A stretch of 64,000 bases of DNA from Ascidia mentula (lineage: Eukaryota; Chordata; Ascidiacea; Phlebobranchia; Ascidiidae): NCBI GenBank assembly GCA_947561715.1, contig OX387197.1, positions 26,748,266 through 26,812,265 on the forward strand, written 5' to 3'. The translations under genes were made by a program, and so were the position numbers. How positions within the stretch are numbered: the first letter of the stretch is position 1; each line of letters starts with the position of its first letter. The notes beneath the pieces are model-generated. The model saw only the letters and a list, made by a program, of their open reading frames with translations. It ran no database searches and was not told the DNA's origin. This document shows, one piece after another, positions 34,751-47,385 of this stretch.

Positions 34751-36837
34751 TTAGAAGACCAATTTGTGAGGGTATTCCCCGGTAGAGAGACCGAACTTGG
34801 ATGCCAGGTAACCTTCCATGTAAGGTGCAGATTTTATCGCCTTCAGGATTTGGTTGTCGACGACCTTCTGGTCTTCGATGCGCTCTTCAGAAACTGTGTA
34901 TTTCTAATGGATAAAAAATACTGGGTGAGGAACAGGAAACCTCAAGAAATAAACTTGGCAAATCACTGTGGCATGTTAAGGCTATCCAGCCTAACCTCTA
35001 CAATGAAAGGACAAATATTAATCTTTGCATAATTTGTAAAATTGTGACTGGCGTTTTACAAGCTTTTTCTAAAAGGAGACTTAGGCTTCTCATTATTATA
35101 GCTACAAACAAGCTAATGATACAAAACAATTTAATGTTTTATTGACAATAAAGTCTTTAAAAAGCTTTGTCTGTGCATAATTAGTTTAGAATAAAGCCAA
35201 TATGGACCATTGTCAAGCCTCAGTAGTAAGAGTCATACTTCATTTGAAATCAGACAAAGCTGAAACAATTGTTCACATCATTGGCAACAAGGTAATACAT
35301 TGGTTTCTATTTATGGCTTCTTGTTTAGCAATAGGGACATGGACAGTAGTCCCAAATATATGCTTTGAATCTAATTTAAGTTTTGGGGTAACAAGTAACT
35401 TGAAATAATCTTTAGTACACGAATAAAGCCATGTCTGCACTTTTGCAATGTCACTTTTTCCCGTATCAGTTAAAAGAATACTCTTAAATTATTTTGAACC
35501 TGGTGATGTAAAACTAGTATGTCGCCTTTGCAGTTTAATGCCTTAATGTTAGATATATACCTCCTGTCCAGTTTCAAAAATTTCTCCCTCTCCGTGCTTT
35601 GGTTTGGAAAGCTTTTTCCTACGGAAGTAGGCATCGTTCACCCTCTCCGGGATGTTCAAGCCCGAAATGTCAACTTTTGTTTTTGTGGCAATAACGTAGA
35701 CCTGGTTGATTCGTCGAAGTGGGACACCGTTGATTTTAAAAGGCCCTGCAAGAATACATATATTTTGAGGATAATACTGGTCATTAGTTATCATGGCATA
35801 TTAAAAGCAAACGAAGTCTAACATATTTGTAGTGGTAAAAAGATAGTTTTTGTAAGAAAAAAAGTAGCCGGTAACTTTTACAAATTTGTACAGAAATTAC
35901 TGCTTTGTTCATGTCAGAAGTGGATACGACGTCATGTTAATAGGATAGAAATATATAAATATTTTCAGACGGCACTTCCAGACTCATCATTCATGAACAT
36001 ACAGCAAAAAAAAATTGGCCAAAATACTTTGGGGCTAGAACGAGCAAAATGGGAATGAATTATCTATAAACGCAATGGGAACATGTCTTCATTCATAACA
36101 GTTATTTTGTAACATGTTAAAAAGTTTTTTCGTATGTTAATGTATCGGCTAATGTCTTTTCAATGCGGCTTCCACATAAAATTCTTGAAATGTAACAGAA
36201 CTAGAATCCAAAAAAAGATAGCAACCAACCTGTAACGAGGAGCAAACCAGTGTCGAGCTGTTTAAGGAAAACAACCCTTCTTCCTCTGTAAGGTCCAGCC
36301 AACATTATAAGGACAGTTCCTGGGGTAATAGACGATCGGAGCTTGCGCTTATGTTGGCTGAATGGTTTCTTGCCATGTGATCTGAATTTTCTGGGAAGAT
36401 CTTCAGTCGGGTAATAACGTGGCTGCAAAAATATACATCATTTGCAAAAGCAGTGACAGACTCTCCACAGGTAGGTAAAGTCAAGTATTTATACATATTC
36501 ACAATAATGGCACATGGTTTAGAGCCTTGGAAATGCATTTCCACTACCCCAATACAAAAAAAGACCAAACTAAGTCATAATTTTGCACGAAACCATGCAT
36601 TTCTTTATCCAGTCAAATCACCATCTTCTTGACTCGAACCAAACGAGTTCCGCCGTTTTTGTCTCCTCCTATCGGTTTCTCCTTCATTCGTTCCTCTCGT
36701 TTCTTCTCGATTTTGGTGACATTCTTACGCTTTTTGAACGCGTAGCGCTTTGCGTACATCACAGACCGCGAATAGCGATTAATTCCTCCGCCGAGGGGTT
36801 TGTTCCTCGAGGAATGCGGCTTCGGGTTCTTCGCCAT
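34751..36837 (-). CDS. RPL6: 60S ribosomal protein L6 (eL6)
   Basis: Four coding exons: 36837-36622, 36422-36230, 35745-35561 and 34903-34751, 747 nt (248 residues), in phase. It aligns collinearly with human RPL6: [71 protein letters not shown] and the terminal GEYPHKLVF. The lysine-rich N-terminal tail is shorter than in mammals. The donor after the first coding exon is the weak GTGATT, yet the join KKM|PRYYPTE is exactly the family sequence. A non-coding first exon is likely at about 37061-37037: it begins with a 5'TOP tract (CCTTTTCCTTG), ends at GTAAGT, and an acceptor lies at 36852-36853. Structural component of the large ribosomal subunit in the cytosol. Confidence 0.97.
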
Positions 36838-37036
36838 GGCCGCTTAGTTATCTGGGACAACATACCATTTACTAATTACCCTTCACACATTCTGAAAGCC
36901 TGGCGAGTCACAATGAACGCATATTATCAGCTAATGAATCTTCACGAAAACACTTGATGCTAAGAAACTGTATAACACGTAGGTTTTTAAGTGATTTTTC
37001 CAGATTCGCGCATGCTTTTCGTGAACGTTGACTTAC

Positions 37037-37061
37037 CGGCCTGATAGGCACAAGGAAAAGG
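37037..37061 (-). promoter_or_regulatory. RPL6 5'TOP leader exon and transcription start
   Basis: On the minus strand CCTTTTCCTTG starts at about 37061 and is followed by GCC..CCG and a consensus donor GTAAGT. A C followed by a pyrimidine run is the usual start of ribosomal-protein mRNAs and underlies mTOR-dependent translation control. This is inferred from the sequence; there is no transcript evidence. Confidence 0.6.
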
Positions 37062-37634
37062 CATCCGGGTGATTACGTTTCTCACTCGTGTGTTTATTGC
37101 CACCTAACGGAAGGTGTAAGATTTCTGTAAAGTTTGAATTTTTTATTTCAGCCAACATGTCCAGAAAAATGTTAAGTTGAAACTGTGTCATTGGGTCTGT
37201 AATTGTTACCATTTTATTCCTGAAATATTATAAATGAAACAAAAATACAGTATTATGCATTTAGGCAAAGTATCACTTTCAAATTTGGTTATTATTTCAA
37301 AAAATTATTGCATAAATATTTTGAACTTATGTTCAATCATAATCATAAATATAAACAAAACTGCCCAAAACACTTATTTCTGTGCCATAACAATTTGGTG
37401 TACAAAAGTTTTTTTGTAAACATAAAAAACATATAAAGAAAATTGTTATTTTGTTCACGCTTGAGTAGAGAACTCGCGGCATAACCTGCCAAACACGTCA
37501 TGAAGTGATTATTTTAAAAACTGGGCGTGGAAATTTGAGTTGCCAGGAAGTGACCAGTCACCAGACGAGTTTTGCTTGCGATTGTTGTGCTTATTTATAA
37601 GTCTTGGAAATTGGTGGCTTACTGCAATAAATTG

Positions 37635-40600
37635 ATGATAATTAAGTTGCTGTTGTTGTTTGTACTTTTTGTACTCATTCTTTTAATTTTGCCTGATATT
37701 TCGATGAAAAACATGTTGTTGCAATGTATGTTAAATATTTTACAGTCAACGATTTTCTCCAAAATCGTTTTGTTTCTAGGAGTTATTATTTGGTTTTTAC
37801 TTTGCCAACTGTTTTTGAAATACTTGCTTTCTAAAGAAAGAATACAAAAGCAAAAAAATGCCATTCATGTAAGTTTCATTGTTGCACATAAAATATTGCA
37901 ATGGTTATTGTTTGCCATCACATAAAACTGTGTAGTAGTGTTTATTGATAAATTGTTTTGTTTAAAACTAAGATATATTTTGTTGCAGGTCAAAAGATGC
38001 GGATTTTGTGATTTTTCAGTTTCCGAGTTCTGTTATGTGTCCTACCACTTCAGCATTCTGCCTCAAGTTGGAAACCTACTTTCGAATTGCAAACGTTGTC
38101 TACAGGGTAATACAACAAGTATTACTATTTAAAGTACTTTTTAAGCTATGATGCTGTTAAATTGCAGGTGGTAAAGATTTATCTGTCATAAATTCTTTTC
38201 TGGGATTTCTCCCACTCTATTTCAAAGTATATTTTTGTAAATAAGGCAACTGGCCGATTTTTTAACACTTGCATGCTCGTGATATAAAATACTTTTTAAT
38301 AATATTAAGTGTTTTTTGTGCATTTTTATGACCATAAGTTGACTCCAAATTCTCAAATTTTTGCAGAATCAAAGAACAATGTCTGGCTCTTCCAAAGGGA
38401 AACTGCCGTACATTCAACACAAAGGCAAACAAGTTGAGGATTCAGCGTTTATAATAAAATACATGAAGTCCGAACTTGGCATTGATCTTTCAGCAAAACT
38501 AACACCATCAGAAAGAGGCATAGCCCAGGCGTTCCAAAGATTGTGTGAAGAAAATTTATATTGGTATGCGAATGATGCTGTGTTTGTTGGTGACTGTTTT
38601 TATAACATTTTAGTGGAAGAAAGAACATAACAATAAACCTTTAGTTTAATTTTACTTCATTGTTTTGCAAATGTTGTTGTTGTTGCTTTTTAATTTATGG
38701 CATTATTAAAAGACAAAGTTCTTTTAGCCTAGTTTTTTAATTTGCAAACTAATTTAGCTAAAGTGTTTTATTATGATGCATTCGATGAATACAGGAAAAT
38801 ATTTCTACTCAGTTTGTGTTGAGGCTACAACTTCAAGTTATTTTGTTTTTTATAGGGTGACAGTTTACCAACGTTGGCTTGTTGAAAACGGTGCTTTCCT
38901 GAAGCGAATGCCCATGAGTGGAATGAAACAAAAACTCCTGCCGGTGATTTTGAACTTGAAAGTGAAGCCAGGAGTTCGGGCAAATTTGAATGTAAGTAAG
39001 CAAGTTGAGTTGAATTTGTGATGTCATAAGATGATTACCTTATTTGCAGGGTCATGGGATAGGTCGTCACTCACAGAAGGAAATATACCAAATTGGTGAA
39101 GACGATATTAGAGCTGTATCGGACTTTCTTGGTAAGCTTGTAACGGCAAAGGTCATTGTTGCTTGTATAATGTTTGTCATAGAACAAGGTAATGCAATAC
39201 CAGTAAATAAAATCCACCCAAGACTATTGTAGTCATAGATTTTATTCTAACAAGTAAACTTTACGGTTATGGGTTACAGTGAAATGATTTTAGTATAGAG
39301 ATTTTTGCTGCTTTATTCGAGAGAAAGACGCTTTACGTCACATTAAATAACTTATTTTGTGTCTAAATGTTATCAAACCTCGCACAGTAATGAAGGCAGC
39401 ATTGTGAAATGAACATTTACAACAGGTGAAAAGACGTTTTTCATGGGGGACGATGCAATGGAGGTTGACGCTTCAGTGTTTGGAGTGGTGGCACAGATGG
39501 TTTATGCTTGTCCTGGTTCACCACAAGAAAAATTCATACAGGAAAACGCACAGAACTTGATCGGTTACTGCGACAGGATGAGGGAAAAATACTGGCCTGA
39601 TTGGGACGAGTGCTGTTACCAAGTGGATAAGAAATCTGACCCACAGACTGGTGAGTATCTGCTTCATTTTGTGGATTTTTGCATTTAGGAATCAACCAAC
39701 ATTCTCAAGTTATTCGATTTTTTGTTGCTCACCCAGATTGGTTGCATTTCCACCTAATGATATGATAGCTGTGAAGAATCTGTTCAGTAGGGCAGTCCTG
39801 TCTTGTCATCATTCGATTGAATGAAACACTACTGCCTTGTCTAACTTTTTTCGTAAATTCAAATTTAGCTGCAGCCAAAGAACCAGCAGCTGCTAATGGG
39901 GAGGGTGAAGCAAAACCGGATGAGCCGGCTGTAAATGGTGAGCAGGAGAAGCCAGCAGAGGAAGAACAGAAAGCTGCAGGTGGGACTAAAACCATAACAA
40001 GCACCACATGGTGGGACCCACACTTCCAAATATAACATAATTCCTCACTGAATCAAGGTTATATTTAAATTATGGGTCTGTGTGTTTCAAAGACTACCTT
40101 TCCAAAAGCAGAGTTCCCAAAAAGTAGGTCTTGTTGTAAGCTTGTCTGTTTATGATCCAAGCTCAACCTCTCATAACAAAAACAAGGCTTTCAAAATTTC
40201 GATATTAAGGTAAGTCACGGCTACAGTGCCAACGTTGACAACTGAAGTCGGAATATGTCCCTGCAAAGTATTGGCAATATAATATGAGCAAAAAATATGT
40301 TATTTTTCACCAAACGAATTTTGAATGAAAATGTTTGGTTCATTCTTTTCGAGTAGTTGACGGTTTCTTCACCAGAAAGTTAGAACAGGGTATATATTTA
40401 CATACCTTGGGCCTTGGGATGAAATCAGATTAAGGCATTTTGATCAAATATCACAAACTATTTTGCCCGTTTATTGTTGAATCTTTGGTCATTTCCTCTT
40501 AAATAAGTATTAGGCCGCCAGCAGATTGTCTTGGTTGTATTGCAGTCATACCTTTCGGACACATAATGCGACCTTTGAACCCCAGTATATTTACCCCCTC

Positions 40601-42265
40601 CCCGGCTATGTTTCCTTGTTTGGTCAAATCGCAAACACTCACCATATTTCGACATTTGCAAGAGAAACGATTTGCAATGAAACGATCCAGGAAGCGTTTG
40701 CAAAACCCGGAAAGTTGAATGAAAAAGTCACTTTTCTATCCTTGATAAACGTTTTCAACATTGTAAAAAGGCAAAGGAATGAATTTTTTTCCTGCCTTAC
40801 TTCAAAGTAAAGTTGGTGTTTCGCTTGATTTTTACAAGTTAGCTGAACTTGTTTTCTAAACCCAACGTGCCGACAAAAGTTTGGCAACAGTTAAAGTTGA
40901 ACTATTAATGCATAAAATATTCATGCGTGCCAAGTTGCGGGGAGGCATTTGCTTAACGGCCGTGATCTTATTCTTATATCTTGGTGTTGACCAACGACTT
41001 TGAATTTCGTTTCGACAACGTTTAAAGCTCTTGGCTCGTTTTGCCAAGTGGTTGGAAACTTTTCGTCTCCTGTACATCGCAGACGGACTCGTTTCACATT
41101 AACCATGGGTTGCTCCGCATCAGGGAAGTGATGGAAGCAGTTGCGTTGCACACTTCCTGTTAATTCACCACTTGAATAAGTTATGTAGATATATTTGCAA
41201 GGTGCCATACTGATCTCTTGCAGGTCACGTTTAATAATTACCCTGACTTTTTGATGTTTGCTCATGCAAGGCAGTTTTAAAAAACCCTTAGTTAATCCCG
41301 AAACCTTTGAGACTTATGCCTGCTTTTTCCAGTCAATTACTTGTGTTTCCACGTGTCTCCACGAATTTAGGTTGAAAAGAAAATATGATCTTTATGTATT
41401 TACCAACAGCATCAAATGATGTCGACTTATTCCTGAAGCAACAATATGCGAACCAACGCCATTATCAAATAGTTTTATTTACACAAGAAAGTGATGATTC
41501 CTGTGAAGGCAAAATCTATACTTTATAGGAAGTAAAAGCCAACGATAGACTGCCGGCCATTGTCTCACAGTTTTCAGCATTGTTTGTCACAATAGATCAA
41601 AGTCGTTTTTCAACTGATAAATAATATAGCTAGTCATTAGCTGGACGCTTGCCATGGGATATTCGTAATCATCCATAGTTTCATGTGTAAACTTTTGACA
41701 TGGTGGTCGTTGTTTCCTCATAGCTGGAGATGCAGGAGCCGAACAGACGAACGGTGAGAAGGAAACTACTCCGGAAGCTCAGGACAAGGATGAAGCGAAG
41801 GTAACGTTATATGGTTAATTATACACCTTGGAACGGTGCTGTTTCCTTGTAATCGCTCGTTTCCACGTCACATGTAACCAGGGGTCGTGTGGTGTTTGGG
41901 TTCACAAGCTTACAATAGGAAACGTTTCACTACGAACCATGCAACGCTCCACAACCCATTGAAACTAATCTCGACGTCCGGGTTCGCTTCGGCAGTGCAT
42001 TAAACTCCGTCCTACAAACCATATGTCTGTTTCACTCTGTATGCTTCCAACATATTTAGTCTTCCTTATACAAAGCATGTTTTACCCCTCCTCGCCTATA
42101 CAACTGCATGTAAACTGCACAGTGATCCCGCTACCACATACGTACCCCTTGCCCTTTTAAAACACAGCGTCAAAGTATACGCGTTGTTAAAGGGTTGAAA
42201 TTTATGTGTTTTATTAGGCCGAGCAAACTGAGGAAGTTCCCGCTGAACAAACGGCCAAGGAATAG
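37635..42265 (+). CDS. FAXC: failed axon connections homologue (metaxin/GST-like), FAXC family
   Basis: Exons: a probable first exon 37635-37868, then 37989-38106, 38367-38563, 38856-38991, 39050-39131, 39426-39650, 39869-39979, 41724-41800 and 42218-42265. The first encodes hydrophobic segments (VLFLGVIIWFLLCQLFL), matching the N-terminal membrane anchor of FAXC. The body has the split GST/metaxin fold: FQFPSSVMCPTTSAFCLKLE, GKLPYIQHKGKQVEDSAFII, LTPSERGIAQAFQRL, EENLYW, HGIGRHSQKEIY, DASVFGVVAQMVYA and YCDRMREKYWPDW. The tail is Ala/Glu/Pro-rich and acidic, as in Drosophila fax, ending EQTAKE. Exons 2-9 join in phase; exon 1 to exon 2 is off by one base (see findings). Drosophila fax acts in axon development; vertebrate FAXC function is poorly known. 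Confidence 0.9.
40921..41265 (-). CDS. possible nested 114-aa protein inside a FAXC intron
   Basis: An open minus-strand frame starting MSKHQKVRVIIKRDLQEISM in the 1.7-kb intron before FAXC exon 8. It is basic, with no signal peptide, membrane segment or recognised domain. No promoter, splice or poly(A) evidence beyond chance was found. It is listed because it is the longest frame in the intron; it may be spurious. Confidence 0.2.
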   Translation of the reverse strand: MSKHQKVRVIIKRDLQEISMAPCKYIYITYSSGELTGSVQRNCFHHFPDAEQPMVNVKRVRLRCTGDEKFPTTWQNEPRALNVVETKFKVVGQHQDIRIRSRPLSKCLPATWHA

Positions 42266-42370
42266 AATATGACTAACTCACCGTCAACATAACAAAATAT
42301 GTTATTAAGTTGGTGTTCCTCAACAAATCTACGGATATATCAACTTATACTACCTGTGTTACGTTCGTTG

Positions 42371-43271
42371 TTATCTTCTGTTCGTTTCATTGTTTGAATA
42401 CCGCCCGTTCTTTACTGATGTTTCTTGAAGGGATTGTGCATAAGCTTGGATGACTGCAGTAGTTGGTTTGTCACAGATTATTATGTAAAGTGTTATAGAT
42501 CCTGTGGACGTAGTGCAAATACCAACTAGTTCCATGATATCGACCGGTGTGTAAATGTTTCTGTGTTGTATCTCACTACCAACTAACAAGGGGTTTCTTA
42601 CTAACAATTGAAAAAAGATGCCAGAAGCAGTAAAAGTCCCTGTTGCTGTTAAATGTATTGGAAATAACGTACGATGAAGCCATTGTTGCAACCTCCCGCC
42701 TTACATTATCCGAAAGTTCACGAAAGCGCTCACTGACTTGTACTATATCACACCCCACACCCATTGTTCTGACATATTTTCTCTATTAGTGTAAATATGA
42801 CGCCATTTGAACGTGTTCGTTGTCAAGAAGTGTTAAAAAAGTAACAGCGGCTCCTATGGGTATTAGTTGACAAATAATAATTTATTTCAATCATGCCAAA
42901 AGAACAATTCAAATTGTACCTAGTGAGATTACGTGTGTTTGTGTTTTCCATTTTGTGTCGCCGAAGAAGTTATTTGCGTACTGACAGCTATGCGGAACCA
43001 TCTCCATTCTAAACTTCCACCTCATTGCCCGCGTACACATTATACAGCTTGATTATTCTTCCTGATATTACTGTAATACACCATAACCCCACACCGGGCG
43101 CATTGCATGTGCTGTATCTTGTATAGTGGTTACCAGACTGCCAGGGATTAAGAACTGCTGTGAAATAATCAATGCAACTTTCTTTCCATGTGTATACCAT
43201 TGTTTTGTTACGTCATCGATGATGTAGTTGTGTTGGTACTTTTTGTTCGTTGCATATATTGGATAATACAT
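42371..43271 (-). other. unresolved minus-strand frames between FAXC and FUT8
   Basis: Three overlapping or neighbouring frames lie here, on the FUT8 strand and downstream of its stop. One at 42691-42371 (106 aa) has two hydrophobic stretches (TASGIFFQLLVRNPLLV and TSTGSITLYIIICDKPTT). A second, at 42764-42576, overlaps it in another frame. A third pair lies at 43271-43009. They could be exons of a separate small membrane-protein gene or just FUT8 3' flank. I recognise no family, and no exon model joins them convincingly. Confidence 0.2.
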
Positions 43272-43754
43272 TGTCTAACCAACGTGGTCGAGATGCGTGA
43301 GGGCGCCACCTATGGCAAAAGGAGCAGTTTCCAGTTTTAACTTAATTTGGATTTATTTGCCGCAGTCTATTTGCGCCCATAGATTGACAGTCGATACACA
43401 AACACGTTGTTTATTTCGAATGTTTTTATGGCGAGTCACAAGCAGGGTGTCGATTTTTTATTGTGTGTCGAACATCTTGAGAAAAATTGTCGTGCGTATC
43501 GAACAGCAAAAATGTCATATCTGGTAACTAACGCATGAGAACGACCAAGCTTATTTCAATTACATGATTCTTGTACTTTAATGTTGTAGGCCGCTATGTC
43601 TCTTTGAAGGTCCGATTGAACGAAAAATGGTACTTGTTTCATAACAATGCAACATGGTTGGTAACAATGCTACGGGTTCGGTAACAATGCTCACAAGTAC
43701 AACTTTGTTCAGCAACAGTACACAACAGCAAAAGCGAATGAATATCAAGAGTTT

Positions 43755-46644
43755 TCAACGAATATTCACGAAGTCAACAACCTTGTTTGAGGGGTAGAGC
43801 CCAATTTTTCTGCTTCTTTCACTTAAACCTTTCCAGTAACCACTTCTCCATTCTTGCGTCATCGGTTTGATCTTGTCTCCAATCTCAAGCATTAGTTCGT
43901 TGTCACGTGATGGTAAATGCTGCATGACTGCCACATGCCAGCTCGGCAGCGCCGCCTTGTGGTAGTTGTACCGCCAGTCGATGGACTTCACACTGCTCTG
44001 GTCGTCACCGTTTTTAACTTGCATCAGTTCGTACACGAGACGGCAAATCTACAGACATCAAAAATGTCGTGCTTGTCCAAAGGAGTTTGACAAGTTTAGG
44101 GTGAAACTGTGGCAAACCGAACATAATTGCTTGTTAACGCATAAATCATTTAAATGGTGTTTGTAATTAAACTATAATTCAACAAACACATGCACATAAA
44201 AAAAAACACTTCAAAACCTCGACACAGCAGATTGTATTACGGAAAACAATGTACAAATGTAAGTTATCAAAGCATTAACCATGTGTGAAGAATTGTTTCC
44301 TTACGTTAGAGGTCATTGTACAGACGATGTGAGAACATTTAGTCAAACGGAAGACGTCCAAAGCAACATGTTGTATACCAATATCTGTGTAGCGGGCTTT
44401 CTTGTTGTAAGCATTCTGGATACTTTCCATGTCATATTCCACGTCATAATCGGGATATCTGTGAATGTAAATAAACACATAAAGATTGAAGTCAGACCTG
44501 GGTGATCCGGACTAGTCGGTTTCGTCACATAAATTCGGTACAAAGTGAAATGTATGAAAATAAGTTTGTTTCTAGAAGTGTTGTGAAACATAGGGTTTCC
44601 GGTTGTTGGTGGTTGGTGGTTGGGATTAACGAGATGTCACTCGTTCTAGGCCAGGGGCTTTAGAGAATTTCCCACAATTTTACAAATATTTTATACTCCC
44701 GGAAGTTTTTCTTAATTTCTTTTTTTTTGGATCAAGAATTTCTTACTTTTCGATAATTTCATCCAAAGCGGTAGGGTCATCAGTTACAACAAAGATTCTC
44801 TTTTTTAAGGATTCCATTTTCCCAAAGAGTCGACGTTCGACTTCCCTTCTAGTAAACCAATCCTCGACAGGTGCCATATATTCTTCCGCCGTGTGATATT
44901 CACTCTCGTGTTTTAGTTTGTCGGTTCGTCGAATGTGAATTCTGTACAAACAGATTAACACAACGGATCAAGTTTTCTGCCTACAATACATTCATGGTCC
45001 GATCCAGGTGAGGTTCGAACTCTCAACCTTGGGCTTACCAGGCCCAACGGTCAACCAACTGATAAGGACCCCAGCAGTTGAATGGAATATAATTTTCAAA
45101 CGCTTGTATGGAATCTCCTACCTTGGACAAAAACAAACAAATATTTAAGTCTTTTCATACCCGACTGTTTCCTGATTAAAGTCAAATCCTTCAACAATCT
45201 TTTTCTCCACTTCAGGGCGAAATTTGAGGAGGTAACTGGCAGCCTGACCCATCCACCACGCTGTCGGGTTGCTATGCAACGAGCGCACACTACGTATGAC
45301 ATCAGAAGGTATTGACGTCAGATCGAATTCGAACGGAGTGTTGTTACCTGTGTGGTCCAAGCTTACGTGACTCACAATAGCGTTTAACTTACGGGAAAAC
45401 GACTCAACCAAGTGTCGGAATCTGCTGGTGAAATGGTTTGTGAGGATACGGACGCGTTATTTTATGCTGAGGTGTTATTGTTTTAAACCAACAATGTCGT
45501 TTTTAATGTGCATACGCCATTTCTATTGCATGTACTGATTGTCAAAACGTCAAACCTTTTATCTTCGTCATTGGAATTGGTGTATTTGTGACGTCACAGG
45601 GCCGGTCTACAGGCAAAAAAGAATATTCGAATGTGTCTCTTTTTAAATCGATGAAGTCCACTCTAGTATCCGTTCTGTTTCGGAAGGCGACGACGAAGGG
45701 TTTGTGTGATTGCAGGGAAAGCAGAATGCAGGGTATCAGAAAGTGAACACTGCAGGTAAAGCCACAAGTTGGAAGGGCACATTCGAAGTACTGGCCGTCC
45801 TCACAATGTCCTTTCCCGCCCTGCATTAAGTACATAGGTTTGGTGAATTCATTGAACGCAGTTTTAAGCTGATTTTCGTAATGCAAATATGTGTAAAAGA
45901 CATATTTTTGTCGCCTCTAACTTAACCCGATGTGGGCGATTAAACTGTGCAGCTCTGGTTGATTGTACATAGGGTAAACTAAGGTATGTAAGTAAAATTG
46001 TCCTTTGCAACGTTACAGTAAGACAACAAATTGGCGAGTAAATGTGACTTTGCAACCTGGATATCTTCCATCCTGGATTGAACATATTTTCCAAGTTGTT
46101 TTAATTTGTAATTTTTCAAGGATTGTAAAGCTGAGACATCCGACACGACAACTGATGAATTTAGAACAAAATTTGCGTCTTCAACATAAAGTGGTAAGAT
46201 TTCTGAACAATAGTCGTACAGAAAAACATAATTCCATGATAACTTACCGTATGTTAAAAAATCCGAGGACTCAAGGCAAGTGGATTTTGGCGCCAATCTA
46301 AAAAAACACCATGTGTTCATTTTCACATTATGGAACTTCCATCGAAACAATAATGCGGTTGGAGTCGAAAAAAGTTTAAATCTCCTGGTTTTTATCAATT
46401 ACTCAGGCCCCACAGGAGAGGGGCGCAATGGACAACAATGTATGCATTAAAACTAAGGAGACCCAGCCTTAAACTGTCGGAAGATAAACCCATCATTATC
46501 ACATCTGTACAATCTCAAATGTTTCGCACTCGTACATTTTCCCTTACGAAAGCCTTCAACTTACCTTACACACATGAAATGGATGAGGCTAACTTGCAAC
46601 AGCACCGTTGCAGTGGCAAGTCTAATGCATATCTGCCTGCTCAT
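43755..46644 (-). CDS. FUT8: alpha-(1,6)-fucosyltransferase (FUT8 type), 483 aa
   Basis: Adds core fucose from GDP-fucose to N-glycans in the Golgi lumen. Eight exons: 46644-46565, 46297-46248, 46202-46057, 45820-45549, 45421-45161, 44941-44747, 44458-44305 and 44048-43755, 1452 nt, in phase. Exon 1 encodes a short cytoplasmic stub and signal anchor (LATATVLLQVSLIHFMCV), the type II topology expected. The catalytic domain has CGFTCSVHFLIPCILLSLQS, AWWMGQAASYLL, the nucleotide-binding motif IHIRRTDKL, FVVTDDP, and ICRLVYELMQ. A C-terminal SH3-like domain (IGDKIKPMTQEW..YWKG..RKIGLYPSNKV) is the FUT8 hallmark. The stem/coiled-coil region is much shorter than in human FUT8 (575 aa). The donor of exon 4 must be the weak GTTTTG to keep phase; the better GTTTGA seven bases earlier does not. 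Confidence 0.9.
44995..45076 (-). repeat. tRNA-derived SINE, copy C, in a FUT8 intron
   Basis: On the minus strand: CTTATCAGTTGGTTGACCGT (A-box-like), GCCTGGTAAGCCC (shared with copy A), AGAGTTCGAACCTCAC (good B box), then GATCGGACC. Only the tRNA-like head is retained. Confidence 0.6.
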
Positions 46645-47385
46645 CACGATGCTGTCAACTAACGCTTACAAATTCCAAGGCTAGGAAGAGTAAAACCTCC
46701 TCATTCCGTCTACTATTTGTCCACAATCAAAGAACAAACTTATTCCAGTTTTATTGCAGGCAAATTGGCACGGATATATTTCACAGTGAAAACATTTAAG
46801 CGATACAGATTGAAGTCAGTATGAACCCCACGGTAAGGTGATGATGATACACAGGATTGTGGCTTTGATAATTGTTTATACAGTTTTTCAAATGCGTGTG
46901 AAAATCAACCACTTCCGTTCACACACTCATTTCGTTCGTTCGATAAACGGTTAAAACGAAATATTTGCTGCTGAAAGCGTTTGATACGGCCATGAGAGGG
47001 ATCAAGAACGTAAAATCTACAGACGATTTCGTGCTTTCCAAGCCTCGATCGATGCCGAGAGACAAAACAATAAAACTCCCACTAAAAGTTCATTCAATCA
47101 CTAGAAAAAATTTATGTACACTCTTGGCCGTTTTTGCGATTGAAATAGTTTAGTACTGACAACAGCATGACATGGAAAAAGCTCATTTTCCTATCACTGT
47201 GATAATTAACTAGATTAAACCCAGTAATTGCCAAAAACGAAAACTTATAAACAAGAAAGCAAATCCTTCAGGAACTTTTCTACATTCTGAATTCGATATG
47301 TTGTCTTCACCACCAGGTGGCGCACTTGACTCGTATATTCTCGCACTGCCACTTTTGTCGTCGTTCAACATTTTCAATTATGACA
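46645..47385. other. intergenic stretch upstream of FUT8
   Basis: Holds the FUT8 promoter and the 3' flank of TMEM170. The only frame noted is a short plus-strand one (ATG at 46992 to the stop ending 47153) with a hydrophobic C-terminus; I see no support for it as a gene. Confidence 0.35.

Noticed and set aside
46992-47153. Short plus-strand frame with a hydrophobic C-terminus
   Set aside because: 54 codons, no splice or family support, and it sits in a promoter-proximal stretch; too likely by chance.
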